A stretch of DNA of 64,000 bases from Spongilla lacustris. Its lineage: Eukaryota > Porifera > Demospongiae > Spongillida > Spongillidae. Each line of letters begins with the position of its first letter. The stretch's first letter is position 1. The notes under the pieces are model-generated. The model was not told where the DNA came from. It did no database searches and saw only the letters and a list, made by a program, of their open reading frames with translations. Positions 1-11,965 of this stretch are shown here, piece after piece. The DNA lies in NCBI GenBank assembly GCA_949361645.1, contig OX442437.1:1127075-1191074 (forward strand). The letters are read 5' to 3'. A program made the position numbers and the translations under genes.

Positions 1-1345
1 GCGGCATGGTCAATGAAAATTATAGACCGCTAAAGATGGTTATGTTAAGGACTGTCTGTGTCCAAAGGTCTGGAGGTATTATCATTTAAGGGTTTGTCAT
101 TTAAGGTATAGTTTGATAGTTAACTAAGTATTAATTACCCCATTGTTTGTCTATTTGAGTAGCCGCGTGCACTGGCAACGCTGGCACAATCTGTGATATG
201 AAGTCGTGCATGGGATTTGTGGAAGGGGTGAGGTCTGAGGAGGAAGCTCTTAAAGTGAACTTCAGTTTTGGCCAGCTATCGCTATTCCGAATTTCCGGGC
301 CTAAATGAGCTAGATACTGCAACTCACAAACTGGCAGCGCAGTCTCCCGCAAAGCAGTTCGTGTTGTAGCTTATTAGAAGATTTGTCTTCCCCACGTAAC
401 TGCAAGTTCAGTGCAAGGAGAAACGTGATGGTCGCAAGTATTCAGTAAATAGTTTTACCTATTGCCGACGAGGACACATTTGAACTCCATTTCTCACAAT
501 TCGACTGATCAGATTGTTTCTAGTAGGATGCAATTTGCATATACAGAGCGTGAAGGTTTAAAAATAAACATCTATTTTTAGTATCTTGACTGATTAGAAT
601 TCATTATGCATATGTCGGTGCGACAGATCCATCTCTGATTCTGTCAAACCATCTCCCATTGTGAGTATAAGTTAATAATATAAGTTCCCTGCTTAAAAAG
701 AACTTGCGCTCCAATTATACACCATATTCCAGGGGGCGGACGGAGGAATTCGGAGAGGAGGGGTGTCCAAATATTGCTGGAAGGGGCGGGGCATAAACCG
801 CGCTCATGGGGGAGGTTCTGGGGCGGAGCTCCAGAAAAAATTGGCGAGTACATGTAATGTATTAAAAACACAAGGTGTTTTTGTATTGAAAAGATTAATT
901 ACACGCAGATGGCGAATTACTTATGAAAGGTAATTATAGAAATGATCCATTTGGTGTAATACATTTATATGGAGATACCAAGGGCCGAAACTGACTTGCT
1001 TACGAGCGATACATGAGATGATTACGGACAGTAAGATACCTGAAACGCAGGCTGAAACACATCCTGTTAGCGAGTTGCTTAGGATATCGTTGCTTTTAAA
1101 TTATACATTTTGTTATGAGTTATGTTGTTTAATAAAGGCACCTTCAGCTAAAGAGAGACCCTACAGATGTTTCAAACAGGCACGTTTGATGGAGATGCTG
1201 CCTATTTGGAAACGCTTTTTCAGTGTCATTGGTCTGCAGTCGGATCATATATGTGCATGGAAGCAGTAAACAGGCTTACAGCTATTATACAACTTTAATC
1301 AGAGTCACTCAAGGGCGTCCCTAGGGGGGGGTGCAGGAGGGGCCA

Positions 1346-1376
<31 letters not shown>

Positions 1377-2043
1377 TCCAGAAAAGCTGGGGGCGCCCAT
1401 GTCACTATACGTGCGTTCCCTACAATTGATCATAGTACGATTGACAGTTATAAATTGTTGCGCAATACGTGGATTCACATAATGCGCAGCGCAATTTATA
1501 AATTGCGCAAATTCACAATTTGCGCCCAACATTAATATAGCTAATAATCTTGCGAACGTTTTTCTAAAAAATAAAATAAAATAAAAATTCGAAATCAAAG
1601 GTCAATTACATGTAAATAAATTATACAGAAGATGCGGTCGGGCGGGCGGACTTAAAGCGATTATTTGTCGACTAGTGGGGCAGTTGTAAAACATGCATCA
1701 TGGGAGGATGAGAGGCGGGCCCAAACCCTTATTATTTTGCCAAACTCCTCGGGTGAAAAAAATCACCGTCTTTGCAGATATCAAACTCGCGCCTCGTGAT
1801 TCAAAACCACTGGCATTTAGCATTGAGCCAAATCACTCGTCGTGTAATCAATATGCTAAAACAGCTTTTAACTACAGGCTCAATGAATATACGTAAAATC
1901 TAGTAGTAAAGTATACTTTTACCGATATTGCAACGTGTTACCTCGTGTATAGTCACATCAGCTAGGCCATTACATGTAATTGGAGATGAGTTTGATAGTG
2001 TTAGAACTTCGTACAAAAGAATTGCTTAATTCTTTTAAATTAG
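1..2043. other. Gene-free stretch with a C homopolymer
   Basis: I see no gene here. Open frames are short, without codon structure or recognisable motifs. A run of about 28 C lies at 1348-1375, next to a G-rich segment at 1323-1341. AT-rich unique DNA fills the rest. Confidence 0.6.
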
Positions 2044-2262
<219 letters not shown>

Positions 2263-3099
2263 ACGTGTGTGTTTAAGTACCGTTAGTAAGAGCTGAATCA
2301 GCTGAGATGCAGGGGACTGACGTTTTCATATGCTATGCACTAGGGGTTTGTGTACAATAAGTATGACTACATATGTTATACTGAATGCAAGACTAATCTT
2401 ATCACTGATGAGGGCAGAGGATCATTTTTCAAGTGGGCCGGGGTTCAACTGAAGATAGTATATCAACCTGATGAGAGGTTGTAATTGATTTAGGAATATC
2501 TAGGGGATGTAAGACTGTCTGCAGGATTTGAAGTACTTTGAGCTATACAGTGGAATCGCTTCTCTAATAGCTGAAGAGAAAGACCAACTATATAGCCTTT
2601 CCCAGGATCAGTTTTTATTGAAATAGTTTGCCTTCACCATGGTTCATTGTCTCACTACATCCTTCAACTACATGAAGCCTCTTTGCATGACAGTCTGATT
2701 GTCAGTCATGTGCCCTGCTAGCCTCCACATTCTGAGTCATGTGACTGATTTCATTCCTTTTATGAATTTTGTACGTACATATTATCATACTTGAAGCCTA
2801 TTGGTGCTGGGGCACGAAGCACAATGTACCATCTCATGCATGTTTGGCCCGCCATAGGCTCTGCATCAAAGCAAATCAAACGATATCCAGAGTGATTACA
2901 AATCTGTATAGATGTCTGAACATGTCACTATGCCTGGAGTGGTGACCTTCACTCCATCTACAGCTGAGGCCATGAGTAGCAAGGTCATTCACATGAGAAC
3001 CACAGTGGTGGCAAGTGTGTGAATGGCACAAGGGAACACTGATTGTTCTTGGCAAATGTTAAATAGCTGTTTCTTTTGGAAGTTCCAATGTTGGGTCAC

Positions 3100-3740
3100 T
3101 GAAATCAAAATATTTCACCAAGGGGGCTAAAGCAGTATCTTCACGATACTGTCCATTCCGAAACTTTTTCCCCTTTCTAGTTGTATTGATCTTTCTGTAT
3201 CGGCACCCCATGCATCATCATGGGACATGGCTTACTGTGGTACCTACAATGGATTTTGGTTTGCACCTGGAGCCAAATGAGCTTTGTGTATCTCTGGGGG
3301 GAGGGCTCTCATGCAGTGACATAGCTTTGACCCATTAGATCACCATGCAACTATGTGGCGAGTGGGCAATGTGGTTCTCCATCATAACCATCTGTGGGAT
3401 TTTTTTTTGTTTCCCATCAAAATTGGAGGACAGTGGGCTTACACAGGAAAAGACTTACACTGATGTATTAGCTCAGAATAGGGTAGGTGGTAAACCAGCT
3501 GCAATGATACCTGAAGCTTTGGAACAGTCAACAACAACGCTAAGTGCTCTGAGAATGGTTGGAGCTGTCTTCTCATAGTTGTGTTCTTGTTGAGACCTAC
3601 ACTAATAGGGGGGAGGTGGTGGTCAACACCTTTACACTTCTGACCTGCCGAATAGTCACTGTATAAGAGGAGCAAGATCACATAAGGCCTTAACAGCAAG
3701 ATGGACCTCTCCTTGACAAGGTCCATTGCCCAAGCCATCC
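3100..3740 (+). mobile_element. Degenerate non-LTR (LINE) remnant, 3' part of ORF2
   Basis: Plus-frame peptides interrupted by stops and frameshifts resemble the region downstream of reverse transcriptase in invertebrate LINEs. A short piece near 3220-3290 reads like the family's 'GLHLEPNE' segment, then 'CGEWAM' near 3357, then 'VGGKPAA' near 3485. The same downstream motif set recurs in better form at 5.2-6.3, 34.6-38.9 and 45.5-47.5 kb, which is why I place this piece in the same family. No intact frame remains. The flanking 2263-3100 shows nothing I can identify. Confidence 0.45.
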
Positions 3741-3982
3741 TTTAGCATGAAGCAAGTGCATTGTAGATGTGTAAGAATTTAAATTTAGGTGTTCATTTTA
3801 TGTTAAATAATACAATGTACGTGTAATTATACAACAGAATTGCACACAATACAAACAATTATACACAAAGTTCATCCACCTGCTGCACAAGGTGGGAGTA
3901 GGAATGACTCAGAATGACAGGAGCATTAGCAGCCAATGTCATAGATTTAGAGGTGTTGATTTTATTATTATTACTGATGTGG

Positions 3983-6878
3983 TCACTTTTTAGCTATTCT
4001 TGACGACACTGATCGGATAGCCTCCTCAAATAAAAGTTTAACATTTTCATGGGTGACAGCTGAACACTCAACATACTTGTAGGCACCAATCTCCTTCTGC
4101 ATTTGACAACCCTGTGAATATGTTATGGGGGCCAGTTTATCCTCTCTAAGCTTCTTGAGAGTTTCTGCATCTTCTCTGAGCTCTTTGTTTGTCCCCACGA
4201 GGATGATGGGAGCTCTCCGGCAGTAGGAACGTGCTTGAGGGTACCACTGTAAATTTAAAGGCAGAAAAATCAAAATCACTTTTAAAAAGTCACAAAGTTG
4301 GTGCACACTTTTGTCTTGATATTTTCAAATGAAGCAGGACTGACCAATGAGAAGCAGAGCATCAAAACATCCTTCCAATGTGTGATGTAGAGAGTGCATG
4401 CATTTAGCACCTGCATGTAACAGCATCCCACGCACTCACTGTTTGTGGGTACTGTAAAGACATCAGCCTCTCATACTCTTCCGCACCTGTATACAAGGCA
4501 CATGATCAACTATTAGACTTGCATGAACACATTCCTATTATGATATACCTGACGTGTCCCATACACCCAAGTTGTATTCCTCTCCATCAAGCGTCACATG
4601 CATCAAATAGTCATCATATCTGCCAATTGGAAAATATTATATTTTATTCATACATGCATATACATGTATATGTTGAGGTGGTGGTAAGATTTGTTCAAGC
4701 ACGTGTTAGAGGTACTCTGACTGTTAATTTGTATGCATGGAGCACAGACTGTGTGCATGGGGTGATCACTCATTGCATTAATAGCGTGCCTTCATTTTGA
4801 CAGTAGCAGTAAGCACTCAAAATAAATCAGCTCAGATCTTTTAAGGGAAACACAGTTTTCAAGCCTGCATACTAGCAGCTTTGTTCTAGCAATAGAATTT
4901 AATAACATGAGATGAGTTTTGGTGTATAACCATGCGGGTACATCTAAGGCAGTGCATGTAGCAGAGATTGTTCTCTTTGATGCAGGTAGGTTGTGCGTTG
5001 TGTTTACACTTCATGATTTATTTGATCACTAGATTGCACCTCATCTGATGGAGGGCAACTGCTCAGTGCCAAGACTATCTGTACATGCGATGTATTATTG
5101 TCTGAACTTTATAAGCATTGGCAGTTTTACTACATTGCAGATATTCAACACCTCTATCCAGTTTCAGTCCAACTGATTTTAGGCAATAGTGGGAGTGGGT
5201 GTTTTGCTAATCATATTCACAATAGTCAAGATCCTACATTAGGAGTACTAATGTACTCCCTGCATGATGCATACAAAACAACATTACAAGTATACACAGT
5301 AAGATAACACACAATGACAAATGCATGCTTATAAACCTTTGATTTAGGCACACTGTATCTTGCAGCAAGAAGGGTGACAAGCCAAGAAAATGTCCCTTGG
5401 GCCTCCCTACCCCAATTCCCATACTTTCCTACTGCCAATGGGACATACATCCTACCCAACGCAACACACTTTGACTTTGGGTCATTAACAACATGCTGAA
5501 GGGACTCTGCAGCTACCTCAGCTGTTGAACTAGACCAAAACCATATAGGCAAAACCCTTTTCCCAACTTTCTACCATTATATCTGCAGGAAATGGCTATC
5601 ATCAGATGTATAAGACCATAGCCCTCCTCCACTGTGACTCCCAGGTGGGCCAGGTCATAGTTTACATCACCTCCATGACTATTTGTACTGGTATGATGCC
5701 CATGCAAGGGGGTCCAGGGCTTTCTCTGAACAGATAGGTGCCCATGAAGCTTGTTAGGTTCAAGTTGCAGACCCGAGCCAGGAGATGGAACCACAGACAA
5801 CCATGACGCTGCATGGGGAGTCAAAACAGATAATAGGCAAGCTCTTTTTGCCATAACAATGAATTAAAATGGTGACATTCTAATTTTTTTTGACAGAGTT
5901 CACTGAGTAACAGGTGTTGATGATGCTCCTGCTGTGCTTACACCTAATGGAGAAATCTGGTCATTGAACTGAATGGTTGCATGTTTTAGATGTAGGTTAT
6001 TTGCACTGATACAGCCAGGTGCAAATAAAGAAGCTACAAATGCTGCATATGAGTGGTGGGAAAGAGAGTGCAGACCAAGACCCCCAAAACCTAAACTAAG
6101 CTGGGCTTGTATTCAGCAGGGTCTGTTGTGTCCATGGCAAGACAAGACGAGAAGCACATCGTAATGCATCATCATCAAAGAACCCACCAGACTTGATGAG
6201 GTGGCCCTGGCCAGGTGGACCAATGTGCAATAGCTGCCACACTAGTGTAAGGGTTACAAAGCCACATGCATCTGCAACATAAACCAAAGAAGACAAATTT
6301 TTCTTGCTATCAGGCCACTTTCCAGCAGTGAACTTTGAACAACACAGTAATCACCAATTCATATTGGGACACCAACAAAGCTAAGGTTAGGATGGTACGA
6401 GAACATGTCTGCCTGTAAAGAGCTCACAACCCAGCTCCTCAATGAGGGAGAGTGCATGCTCGTAACATATAACTGAACGACTTCCAGTGTGTACCCCACC
6501 TATGCCCGATTTCAGCTTTGGAGTACCAAATTAAAAAGCAATGGATCGAGGAGGTCACCCTGTATGCTACACTCTAGTCTCAAATGAAAGATAAATATTA
6601 TAATATAATATTCATGTACTTCGGATGAGATTGTATAAGGTACCTAAACTTACACAGTAGCATTGTACTCATCCGTTGGAGAATTGGTAGTGCAGCTGAC
6701 CAAAAGGGCAGTTTTTCCAGCATCCCTGAAGTGAAGGGAAGCCAACCGCGCGCGCGCGTGCGCGGGGAAGGCCGCCGGGAAGGGATAGGAATCGTAAATG
6801 TGCACAATAACACGAAAAGTTCGTAGAGCATGCACATACTTACCTGTCGCCAACAAGTAAACATTTTATTCTTTGCAT
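3983..6878 (-). CDS. Atypical Rac-like Rho GTPase (paralogue 1), six coding exons
   Basis: Exons on minus, in order: 6878-6844, 6725-6654, 4619-4549, 4486-4440, 4371-4309, 4246-3983. All have GT-AG boundaries and compatible phases, giving 183 residues that align to Rac without gaps. It starts MQRIKCLLVGD and ends with the Rac-type ECSA motif near residue 156. Coding-exon sizes 35, 72, 71+47 and 63 match vertebrate Rac1 as I recall it (35, 72, 118, 63), with one extra 62-bp intron splitting the third. Key residues: K16, T17, Y32, T35, D57 and G60 are kept. G12 is R, G13-equivalent is D, A59 is S, Q61 is A, and the TKxD base motif reads TNKE. The C terminus ends in two lysines with no CAAX box, so no prenylation is predicted. 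Intron 2 holds a LINE fragment. It probably binds nucleotide but hydrolyses poorly. Transcription is not shown by sequence alone. Confidence 0.8.
5226..6300 (-). mobile_element. LINE ORF2 fragment inside intron 2 of the Rac-like gene
   Basis: Minus-strand peptides in several frames match the post-RT region of a LINE family repeated in this window: 'GFFDDDALRCASR' near 6180, 'HAASWLSVVPSPGSGLQLEP' near 5760-5815, and 'YVPLAVGKYGNWGREAQ' near 5400-5450. Frameshifts and stops separate them, so it is dead. It lies in the same orientation as the host gene's transcription, between exons 2 and 3. Confidence 0.7.
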
Positions 6879-7099
6879 TCCTTGATTGCTTACACCAAAT
6901 ATAATATCCGCCCACTATTCTACGTTCCTATCGCACGTGACACCAAAATCTGATGAAGTGAATTCACTGCCAGAGCTCGGGCTGTAGAGTATGAAATCAA
7001 TCTAGCTTCTATTACGCAGCTGCATGCGCATGCGTGCATGTATACGTATATTCCAATCGGGAGGCTCAGTTTAGTTTTTTATGATTATCAGCCGCATTG

Positions 7100-7730
7100 A
7101 TTTCCTGTCAGACTATACCATGTCCATGCACTGCGCTGCCTCAAATACAATTGGTACTATACATTCTTCAGTGTGATAGCGGAGCATTCCACGTAGCGGG
7201 CCGCACCAATCACCTTGTGCATTTGAAACCCTTGAGAATAAGAGATGGGAGTCCATCAGTTTTCTGAAAGATTCTGACTTGAACCGTTTCTTTGTCTTCT
7301 CTAAGGTCCATCTTTGTTCCCACGAGGATGATGTGGGTATTGGGACAGTGGTGACAGCAATTATCACTTTGATGTAGAAAAATCAGAATCATATTTTCGA
7401 GTATGCGCACTTTAATCTTGACGTTTTCAAATGAAGCGGGACTGACCAATGAGAGAAGCATAAAACAAATACTGACTGAGGAGTGATGTAAATGAAAAGA
7501 TTGACATGACAACTGAAGGCAAAACCTGAATGCCACCTTTCAATTGAGGAACTCACAGTTAGAGGATATGAGATATAGGTCTCAACACCATCACCTATAT
7601 GAAAGTGCATTAAAGTGTAGGCCATAATTCAGTATAATAATAAGATACATGCAATGTACATCTAGATAAAGTATATGAAACATTTAATATCATTATATTG
7701 TACATGATATTATATGTAATACATGCTGAT
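7100..7730 (-). pseudogene. Broken partial duplicate of the Rac-like gene at 21.9-24.1 kb
   Basis: The segment aligns over about 600 bp, introns included, with 21.96-22.62 kb. It contains remains of exons 3b, 4 and 5. The G4 motif TKMDLRED and '[10 protein letters not shown]' are clear near 7290-7350. Defects: a 2-bp insertion shifts the frame in the exon-4 equivalent near 7447-7460, a deletion near 7351 removes the last intron's acceptor and the start of the exon, and a frameshift follows the G4 motif near 7275. Retained introns show a DNA-level duplication rather than retroposition. Exons 1-3a are absent nearby. Confidence 0.85.
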
Positions 7731-7734
7731 GATA

Positions 7735-8035
7735 GATGACAATTATTTTGGTCCCACAGTGTAACTCTTGTCACTCTCACAAGTGGGACATAGTCACTGC
7801 CCTCAAGGCCATGACCATGTTACATGTTCAGAAATGTGACACAGACCTAAGCAGATGCTATGGTGGTGCAGGATTACTGACTAGAACATCGCTTACTTTG
7901 ATCACACAGTGGAACACAGTCAGTCACTCTCACATGCAAGTGTGACATAGCCATGGTCCTCAAGGGGGTTGTGCCATGATCATATTGCATGCTCCAAAAT
8001 GTGCACATGACCAGACCTAAGCAGATGCTATTGTA
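7735..8035. repeat. Dispersed repeat, two direct copies
   Basis: Two related stretches (about 7765-7860 and 7900-8030) share phrases such as 'GTGACATAGCC' and 'CCTAAGCAGATGCTAT'. An inverted relative lies at about 13700-13790. No coding signal is seen; it is probably a fragment of an unclassified element. Confidence 0.55.
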
Positions 8036-8039
8036 CCAT

Positions 8040-8990
8040 AATTAAGTTACAATTCGCCAGTAATAATCGCACCCAATTAGTATGTCCACCTCCAAGTCAT
8101 CAGCAAAAGTTGCAGAATACCCCTACTCCCCTCACCCCAACTCCTCCCCTAATACATACTACAACTTGTATTTTGCCAATAGTGAGCAGCCGACACTCAT
8201 TTGCGCATTTCCTTAAACAAAACATGGGTGACATTATGTGAAGTCCATTAGTCAGTGAAACAGAAATTTTAACATTGCCTGACCCTGAGCTGTTCATAAT
8301 ATTGAATGAAGTTCCAACTAAAATTCAGGTTGTGGAGTAAACATTGGTTGATGTAATGCCTTAAAGTTAGCCATACATAAACTTCAGGAAATAAGTTAGT
8401 TGTATTATAAATGATTGAGCAGAGGTCAGATGTGTGATTGCTGGTATCGTCAGGTGTCCATGCATGTACATTTTACATGTACAGTACCCATCATCACTAA
8501 AATCATCACTAAAAACTGTTTTGGTGGGCGGGCATAAGCATTGTAGCTGCTTGTGAAGGACCCTGCAAGTTAAGTACATTTAAGCATGCTGAATGTATCA
8601 TCTGGTGCATGGAGTGAAGTGAAGTTGAGTTGACACAGATCACTTTAATTTGCAGAGTACTGTAATGAAGGAAGAGATGATGGACATGTCATATCAAGAA
8701 GAAAACAGATCGACTTATATGAGAAGATAAAGTTTCGCTGGTATCACTACTTTTGTATTAAAACTGAGTAACATTGTTTATGGACTGAACAATCCATGGC
8801 TGAGTTAGTGCCATGTGTATAAATTATATTCTGTATACCAAGTTTAGATAGTAGCATATATGTGATCAGTATAAAAATGTCTGTTGCAACATGAGTTATG
8901 AAATGCGGTTAATATATTTAGATCATATCATGACTTGTTGAAAGCATCAGTGTATACATGTATGCATCCATGCAATTATGAATAAAAAGC
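8040..8990. other. Gene-free stretch
   Basis: No convincing gene is visible. Open frames are short and compositionally biased. A short segment near 8420-8465 is repeated near 18892-18935. Confidence 0.5.
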
Positions 8991-9285
8991 AATGAAACAA
9001 GTATATAAAAACATTCTCTATGAGGAAGTTGGTGGCATATAGGATTAGTGGTGTAAAAAGCAGGGAAATAAGGGTTGAATGATAAGGCTGAAAAACAAAA
9101 TAGTCCTGCACATGCATGCATAATGTAATGTTCCACAATGTGTGCCGGCTAATTATAAGGACTATTTCATTTTTCTTTATCAATCAACCCTGCTTTTTAC
9201 GCCACTATTGCTTCCAAATCCTATATACCACCAACTTTCTTATAGAGAATGTTTTTTATATACTTGTTACCATATGTTTAATAAT
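8990..9285. repeat. Foldback (inverted-repeat) element
   Basis: An arm at about 9010-9065 ('GAAGTTGGTGGCATATAGGA' and onward to 'GTAAAAAGCAGGG') is repeated as its reverse complement at about 9188-9260. The arms diverge by a few substitutions and a short indel, and the spacer is about 120 bp. It looks like a miniature inverted-repeat element just beyond the 3' end of the glycosyltransferase gene. I could not define a target duplication. Confidence 0.7.
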
Positions 9286-9320
9286 TCATGATTTTGCAAG
9301 ACGCAGATATGGCAAATCTT

Positions 9321-10256
9321 TCACACAATTTCTGATACATTTGGCTTGAGACACCATACTCCTTGGCTCATCATGCTACCTATCTTGTTGGGAATATGCC
9401 GTATGAAATTTGCATGTATCACCATAGCACCCTTGTTGCTGCGATTGAATTCAAAGAACTCTTTTCCATTTGGAAACAGTGACTTATCAAGTGTCTTCCA
9501 ACTTATATATTGGCCATGCCAACGAATGCAGATATTGATTCCTGACTGGTCATTCCAGTTCCAGTTCAGCTGATACGTAAGGACTGATAAAAACAAATCC
9601 ATTGTCCTGTTGTTTGGTTTAAGGTACATGAATCCACCACAGATTGCACTATACACGTATGTCGCAAAATTGTCAAGCAGATGTACCCCAGTACTGTCCT
9701 CCTGAAAGACAACATCATGAGTGAGGAGCTCATTATTCAACATGGGGATTGGGTTTCTCAAGAATACAATATCACTGTCAGAGAGCAGGATTTTACTTTT
9801 GGTACATGACAGGATAGATAGAATAAGCTTGGTGCGTTCTATCATGAATTTCTGGTATTCTGGTTGTGCATATAAAGCACCTGGTATTGAAAGTGATGGA
9901 TGCTGGTAGCATGGGGTGGTTGGAAAGTGGCTGCACGCATCCGGTGCAACGGCTATGAGATACAAGGAATTGTGCAAGCCTACACGAGTGGCAGAGCATA
10001 TCCAATTCTGGGCAAGAAGGATCCAATCAGTGTTGACAAATGTCACAATGATGTGACTGGTGTTGTTCGGAAGGGGTGGGTTGAATTCTTTACATTCATG
10101 CCTAGTGTTTAAGTGGAGCAGATCTTTGGAGCAGAACGAGAATCCCTTCACAGCATGGAGAGATGCTTGAAATTCAGTAGATCGCCACAGAAGGCTTAGC
10201 AGCATAACAACGGTGGTAACTGTTACAGCAATTGCTAACTTCTTCTTCCAATACAT
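9321..10256 (-). CDS. Type II membrane glycosyltransferase, nucleotide-diphospho-sugar transferase family (DxD)
   Basis: A single uninterrupted frame of about 311 residues from the ATG at 10256. A short cytosolic N terminus (YWKKK) is followed by one hydrophobic segment at about residues 8-26, the layout of a Golgi type II enzyme. The lumenal domain has 'ERTKLILSIL' followed by 'ILLSDSDIVFLRNP', the DxD metal/nucleotide-sugar motif of the PF03407 (GT77-like) family. Further on come 'WNDQSGINI' and 'HANF', which have counterparts in that family. Several N-x-S/T sequons are present. A pyrimidine-rich tract ending CAG at 10284-10286 suggests a 5' non-coding exon spliced just upstream of the start. 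The frame stays open nine codons above the ATG without another ATG. The sugar donor and acceptor cannot be told from sequence. Confidence 0.85.
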   Translation of the reverse strand: MYWKKKLAIAVTVTTVVMLLSLLWRSTEFQASLHAVKGFSFCSKDLLHLNTRHECKEFNPPLPNNTSHIIVTFVNTDWILLAQNWICSATRVGLHNSLYLIAVAPDACSHFPTTPCYQHPSLSIPGALYAQPEYQKFMIERTKLILSILSCTKSKILLSDSDIVFLRNPIPMLNNELLTHDVVFQEDSTGVHLLDNFATYVYSAICGGFMYLKPNNRTMDLFLSVLTYQLNWNWNDQSGINICIRWHGQYISWKTLDKSLFPNGKEFFEFNRSNKGAMVIHANFIRHIPNKIGSMMSQGVWCLKPNVSEIV

Positions 10257-10289
10257 TGTGAACAAGTTATGAGTTGTAGCCACTGAAAG

Positions 10290-11965
10290 TGAAAAAGAGT
10301 TGAATTAATTCCTTTTAAAAACAAAAAACAAAAAAAAAGGTGTGACCAGTTATTGAGACATATGGATTGACTTTTTTTGGGCAAGTTACGCTAGATTATA
10401 TCTCCTATGCTTGAATGAATTTATGACAGTGTGATTTTTATGAGACAGACTGGGAAGTGAGAAAGGCTGCAGATCAGTTTCGATCATCCTTTCCCCTTAT
10501 TTGCTTAGAAACTGACATGGCTGCTTGAACTGCAGCAGCAATGGCAGCTAGCTACAGGAAGCACCCTGCCAATAATGATTTCAAATGCAAGGGTTCAGAC
10601 AATAGAAACAGGGTACCTCACCTCCCCTCAGTAATTTCAGACAATTCCTCATAGTAGTTGAGAAACTTTATATGCAAATGTACGTATAGAAGTCTGAATA
10701 TAACCTAACGGCTTGATACATATTTGCTGCCAAGACCAATAAAGTACAGGCCATGGTCATGTGTAAATAATTGTAATCAAGTTCAATCAAACACTCAAAT
10801 GAAATGTTCAAGATCGATCTCAGTATCAATGCATTAACATTCAATTGTGATTTTTCAGTTTCTTTTTTAATCATTCCACTTTTAAAAATACAGATGTACA
10901 TACAGCAAAGGAACACATTACCCATGCCAATCATTAGTGTAAATTATTCTTGTATGCTTTGGGGGATAATGATAACAATATGAAATAATTCATTCTCATA
11001 TTGTTATTTTATACTGTAAATTTAATTTACCTACTGCGCAAGGTAAATTGGTTCATTCACTTAAATAATTTCAACATGAAGCACAATTATTTGTGAGATT
11101 CCCCACCCCCATGAATCACATGATAAGTGACATTTCCACTTAATGGCAATAATTTGCTTGATGTCACTGCATTGATGTAAGTGGGTCTGGGATGAAATTA
11201 GTAACCTGTGGCCAGTCAAGACAACAACAGTTAAATCCACTATTGGCCACTGGTGACTTGTTAAAGCCATCAATGATATAGGCAATGGAAGCCTTTTGGG
11301 GGGAGGGGACACAATGAATTCTTAAATAGGTCTAAAATTAGAAGAAGCCATCCCTACCATTATGATCCTGGGTAAGGACGGCATTATTAATTGTATTCCA
11401 CAGGTGTGCTGGGAGGAGCCAAAGGCCAGCCCCCATGTCAGGCTGGACCATGCCCCTTGATGCACCAGTATGTGTACATATACTACAAATAGCCTCTACA
11501 TGTATATGCATGGCCTGAATTCTTGTCCTGAACTTTATGGTGAGCAGAAAGGTGTTGTTAGCATAGTGGGACGAGGGGCACTCAAACTGGAATAACTGCC
11601 TTGTGTGCAAACAATTTGAACACGACTGTTTAGATTTCACACAAATGCAGGACTTACTCCATTGCACATGTACATTGGTTACAATCTTTCAACATGTATC
11701 CTTTGTGCATGATAAATTGAATACTAATAATCTGTTCCTATTTTTTTTATTACGATGATCGAGCCAATATCTCCATATTTACATGTAATCATATTACTGT
11801 AATGCTTGCACAATGTTTGAGATAAATCATTCCCAAATCCAATTTGCAGCAGCAGATGCATTGTGGTGAAGTAATCAAGGCCATCTGCTGCTGTGGAAAT
11901 CAGGTCCATTGAAGTCATCATGTACACAGCGCGTGCAGGCAACAGAACCAGTGGTGTGGGGTGGG
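10290..11965. other. Gene-free stretch
   Basis: No supported gene. A small AT-rich hairpin lies at about 10972-11007 (ATAACAATATGA and its complement). Minus-strand open frames at 11.06-12.04 kb lack codon bias or motifs. Confidence 0.5.
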
